Assembly: GCA_003508835.1 (NCBI GenBank)
Contig: PUFA01000116.1
Span: 1,240,001 to 1,304,000, forward strand
Length of the DNA stretch: 64,000 bases
Reading direction: 5' to 3'
Origin: Eonycteris spelaea
Lineage: Eukaryota; Chordata; Mammalia; Chiroptera; Pteropodidae
The notes below the pieces were generated by a model. The model saw only the letters and a list, made by a program, of their open reading frames with translations, was not told the origin of the DNA and searched no databases. A program made the translations under genes and the position numbers. The first letter of the stretch is position 1, and every line of letters begins with the position of its first letter. This document shows, in pieces, positions 60,593 through 64,000 of this stretch.

Positions 60593-61027
60593 AGGGAAGA
60601 TAAGATTTTAATAAATCAAAGACTTAACATCTGGGCCCTATAGACCTATAATCCTTTGACAGGGTTTTCTTTTTTACGTTTGTTATTTTGGCTGCTACTC
60701 TCCGGCATCCCCTGTAAATCCACTTGAGGTCTGAAGCTGGGACAATAGGTGTCTCTTCTGGCTGCTCTTCAGCATCTGCCTCTCTAGCTGACACCTCTCC
60801 TAGGCATGGAGGCGGGCTCTGAGAGCTTTGGCCAAAGGTTGCCCTGGAAGGGGGTGTGAGTGCTTAGACAGGTGACTAGGAGCTGGGACGCCTGGGGCCT
60901 GCCCCAACTGAGTCACTGTGCTGTTGTTGTCACCATCCTGTTGAAGTCCCTTCTCAGCGCCCCAGACCTCTGTGGAAACAGCAACAGCTCCCATCCTTAC
61001 AAACTCTCAGGAGAAGGTGCCAGCCTG

Positions 61028-62957
61028 ATGGTGAGGCGAATGGGTTGGGGGGGAGCAGGGGGAGGCTGGGGCTGTGGGGAGACCTGGGCCTGGGTCGATG
61101 CCCCTCCTCCCCATGCCACTGCCTCCTCTTCCTCCTCCCCCATGTCGGAGGCCTGGGGGAGGGAGGGTCTCCATCTTCTCTCTGTCCCCTGCTCCTCACA
61201 CGAGAAGTGTGCCTTCCTCAGTTCCTCCTCTGGCCCTGGGGTCCCCCTGCCCAGCGGCACAGGCCCCAGGGGCCTCTCAGCCTTGCCACAGTGCCCTCCC
61301 TGCCCAGCCACACCCCCAACACAGGGCGGGCGTGTGATGACTCCCATCTCTGCTCCCCCCTCCTGGGGTTCCCATTCCACCCCACCCCTCGCCTCGGCGA
61401 CACCCCCACCTTCATGCCAACGCCCCCAGGACAATCCTGGGCTGCGGATAGGCCCTCTGATCCCTGAGCAGGATTATGAGCGGCTTGGGGACTGTGACCC
61501 TGAGGGGTCCCAGGAGTCACCCATCCATGGAGAGGAGCAGCAGCCCCTGCTTCACGTGCCCGAAGGGCTCCGAGGTGAGCACGTGGGCGTGGGACTGTGG
61601 GGGCAGTGGGCGGTGGAGGGCCTGAGGGTTGAGGCAGTGTGATGAGGCTGTGATCTCACTGAGATGACAGCTGTGTGCCAATGCTTTCCCTTCTGTGCCC
61701 AGGCTCCTGGCACCACATCCAGAACCTGGACTGCTTCTTCACCAAGATATCCTTTGTGCCGGGCCTGGCAGTGGTGGCACGGGAGGGCCCTTTGGGGCTG
61801 GCCCTGTTCTTGGCAGGGGGGCGCTCTGAGGGTTCAGTGGGTTGGGAGACTGGTTGGGGGGGGAAGGCCTATCATGCTTCAGGCTTATTTCTTGACGCAC
61901 CTGCCACATCTACAGCTACCACCAGAGGAACGGCTTTGCCTGTATCCTGCTGGAGGATGTCTTCCAGCTGGGGTGAGATGCTTGTCCCGGTAGTGCCTGC
62001 TGCTTCTAGTCCACCCCAGCCCCCGCCCCCCGTGGCAGCCCAGGGGCTCAGCCTCGTGGGGAGGAAGACCCGCACTGGCCTGGAGCCTGGGCCGAAGCCC
62101 TCCCAGCCATCGGGCTTGATTATCGCACTCTCTGCTGTCTCAGACAATTTGTATTTATCGTCGCCTTCACAACCTTCCTCCTTCGCTGCGTGGATTACAA
62201 TGTTCTTTTTGCCAACCAACCAAATAACCGGACAAGACCTGGGCTGCCTCACAGCAAGGTGACCTTGTCGGATGCCATCCTGTCTTCGTCCCAGTGTGCT
62301 CAACGGTGAGTGACAACCGGTGGGGGAAGTGGGTAGGAAAGACAAGCAGATAAGAGCCACCCCCACCTTTTGTCCCCCGAGGTAGATCAGTGGTTCTCCA
62401 AGGTTTGGGTCTCAGACCACCTTTTATACACTTAAAATTGATTGAGAACCCGAGAGCTTTGTTTATGAAAATCATATCCGTGTTTACTTTATTAGAGATT
62501 AAAGCTGATCACGGCTTTAAACCCTAAGAATGCATAAGCACGCATTCCATGTGACGTCACACAGCCTCTGAAAAATTGCATTGTACACTTGCGAGAGAAT
62601 ACAATGAAACTGACAGAAAATACTCGTATTACCTGAACGGTTTTGACCTCGCAGACATTTGCAAGGGTCTTGGGGGACCCCCAGGAGCCACATGTTGAGA
62701 CCCGCCCTGGTCTTGATGGATCCCGTCCATCTTTCCCATTGCTCCCCAAGTCCTATCTCCCTCTCTGTGGGAGGGTCTCACTTTCTCACACCACCTTCTC
62801 CCCCCCCCGCCCCCAGGATCCACTCCAGCCACCTGCTGGTTTTCCTCCTGATCCTGGCTGCAGCCTTCTGGCTGGTCCAGTTGCTTCGCTCAGTCTGCAA
62901 TCTCTTCAGCTACTGGGACATCCAGGTGTTTTACAGGGAGGCCCTGCACATCCCCCG
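61028..62957 (+). CDS. ATG9B: ATG9B, autophagy lipid scramblase, 5' part (three compensating indels)
   Basis: ATG9 proteins are trimeric lipid scramblases on vesicles that seed the autophagosome. Five coding exons: 61028-61574, 61703-61746, 61908-61972, 62144-62305, 62817-62957; later exons lie beyond the window. The start MVRRMGWGG matches human MVSRMGWGG. Exon 1 encodes a Pro/Ser-rich disordered tail with a tyrosine sorting motif (EQDYERLGD) and ends HVPEGLRG. Later exons give SWHHIQNLDCFFTK, YHQRNGFACILLEDVFQL, first membrane helix near FVFIVAFTTFLLRCVDYN, second near LVFLLILAAAFWLVQLL, and FSYWDIQVFYREALHIP. In exon 1 the human-like reading moves through all three frames and back. This implies one-base losses near 61040-61060, at 61086-61088 and near 61298-61305. 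The printed frame stays open. Confidence 0.9.
61747..61907 (+). other. ATG9B: ATG9B intron 2, minor-class (U12) AT-AC intron
   Basis: A 161-nt intron starting ATATCCTTT, an exact U12 donor, and ending TGCCAC. The branch-site match TTTCTTGAC lies at 61888-61896, with the branch A 12 nt before the acceptor. The flanking exons join Lys (AAG) to Ile-Tyr-Ser-Tyr (ATCTACAGCTAC) in frame, matching the ATG9 sequence. Confidence 0.93.
62385..62705 (+). repeat. hAT-Charlie-like DNA transposon relic
   Basis: Starts CAGTGGTTCTCCAAGG, a hAT-type inverted-repeat end, continues TATACACTTAAAATTGATTG and TTAGAGATTAAAGCTGATC. It ends GGGGGACCCCCAGGAGCC with ATGTTGAGACCC, a degraded match to the opposite end. 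It lies within ATG9B intron 4. Exact family not assigned. Confidence 0.65.
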
Positions 62958-64000
62958 GTGAGCTGGGCAGGCGTGTCTGTGTGGAGGGGTGCCGTGTCAC
63001 GGGGCAGAAGACAGAGGAAGAGTGGGGGCTGTACAGACAGAAGGGCTCGTTGACACCTACCCTGGCCCCCCGAGCAAGTTAGAGGTGGGGTACCACCACT
63101 CATAAACCACAGGCCTCAAATCAACTAGAGGCCTAGTTGATTTAGGTGAGTTAGAGACGATGACTTGTAGTCACGTGCTTGTGGTCTTTAGAGGAGGGGT
63201 GGTCATCTGGCTTTTACAGGGCAGGAGGAATTCGGGTGGGCTGGGAAGGACAGCAGGCGGCCAGTAGTCCCAGCCTCAATGCAGGAAGGGGGAGCAGTGA
63301 GTGTCCGTGGGCAGCGCTGGGTGTTCAGGCCCTGCAGGTGATGCCACTCCCCTTCTTGGCTTCACCCCCTATTGTGGTCACCCACTGTGCGGGCCCCTCC
63401 ACTATCCCCAGTCTCGCTTTGCCCTTCCTTCCATCCCTGTCTCGCTCATCCGCCTTGCTCCGCATGGCACTGCTCCGTGGCTGCCTTCTGCGGCTGGCTT
63501 CCCTGGCTCCACTGAGAAGTCTGCAGCCTCTGCCGCCCTCCTGCGCAGCCGAGGAGAGTTCTAGAAAGCCCCCTTGGGTAGGGGAGCACTAGGCATAGTG
63601 TAGGGAGGATCCGGAGGGCCAGGCAGAGGCAGGGGAGAGCAGGAGTTAGGCCACCGCTCACCCTTCTCTTTCTCCTTCTTTCTTTTTCCCTCTTCCCCTG
63701 TTCCTTCCAGGGGAAGGGGAGACCCTGGGATGGACTGGAGAGGCTGGCCCAGAGGGACTTGGCAAGCTGGACTGGGGAAGCTGGGTGAAACGGGGCTGAA
63801 AGGAGGTTTGCCGATGAGATCCCAGTGCGATCTGACAGCCCCGCACCCCAGAGGTGGACACGACCAGTGTCTTAGGAAGGTCACTTGGTGGGGCGCAGAG
63901 CGGAGGAATGAGATGCGGTGGGGATCTCAAAGCATACTGGGACAAGAGATGTGAGGCTTCAGGGCTGACGTTGGCAGGCTGCCAAGTGTCTCTATGTGTC
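62958..64000 (+). other. ATG9B: ATG9B intron 5 (partial)
   Basis: Begins with a GTGAGC donor. I found no sequence encoding the expected next segment (starting EELSS in human), so the next exon is probably past the right edge. A pyrimidine-rich stretch lies at 63660-63710. Confidence 0.65.

Larger units (their letters stand above)
58801..61027. other. ABCB8-ATG9B divergent intergenic region
   Basis: The two genes start in opposite directions. The region includes a MER5A-like DNA transposon end near 59060-59125, an L2-like end near 59265-59400 and two simple repeats at 60394-60592. The ATG9B 5' UTR must lie at the right side, but I could not place its start. Confidence 0.6.

Noticed and set aside
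6940..62957. Interpretation of the genes as pseudogenes
   Set aside because: Introns, splice phases, catalytic motifs and stop codons are preserved in all eight genes; breaks are isolated and mostly in GC runs, fitting sequence error better.

Overview
This window is nuclear DNA from a placental mammal. It holds eight split genes with canonical GT-AG introns, plus CpG-island promoters and decayed MIR, L2, L1M and hAT repeats. Gene order and orientation match the inverted human 7q36.1 block: AGAP3(-), TMUB1(+), FASTK(+), SLC4A2(-), CDK5(+), ASIC3(-), ABCB8(-), ATG9B(+). Human proteins were compared from memory, not by a search. No Alu, B1/B2, carnivore SINEC, ruminant Bov-tA or equine ERE copy was recognised, so I cannot name the order or species.

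Layout. 1-7266 is the 5' end of AGAP3 (large intron 1, then a GC-rich first exon). 10.2-12.8 kb is TMUB1. 13.1-17.3 kb is FASTK, tail-to-tail with SLC4A2 (17.5-28.8 kb), which has three alternative first coding exons. 28.8-33.0 kb is the region between the SLC4A2 and CDK5 starts. 33.0-36.9 kb is CDK5, tail-to-tail with ASIC3 (37.9-41.7 kb). 45.5-58.5 kb is ABCB8, head-to-head with ATG9B (61.0 kb to beyond the right edge). The genes share no pathway: a GTPase-activating protein, an ER ubiquitin-like membrane protein, a mitochondrial RNA regulator, a Cl-/HCO3- exchanger, a neuronal kinase, an acid-sensing channel, a mitochondrial ABC transporter and an autophagy scramblase.

Two results stand out. 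First, all eight genes carry small coding indels relative to their families, 16 sites in about 12 kb of coding sequence. Most are one-base losses in short C or G runs, and they hit every gene, including essential ones. The simplest reading is base-calling or assembly error, so predicted proteins should not be taken literally. In CDK5 the lost C removes the normal stop; in ATG9B three losses cancel and leave about 80 residues in the wrong frame. Second, CDK5 and ATG9B each contain an intron with the full signature of the minor (U12) AT-AC class: ATATCC donor, AC acceptor, and a near-consensus branch site 12 nt upstream of the acceptor.

I found no CRISPR, prokaryotic or viral system and no structural RNA gene. 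Exon boundaries come from reading splice sites and checking reading phase; expect an occasional error of 1 nt.
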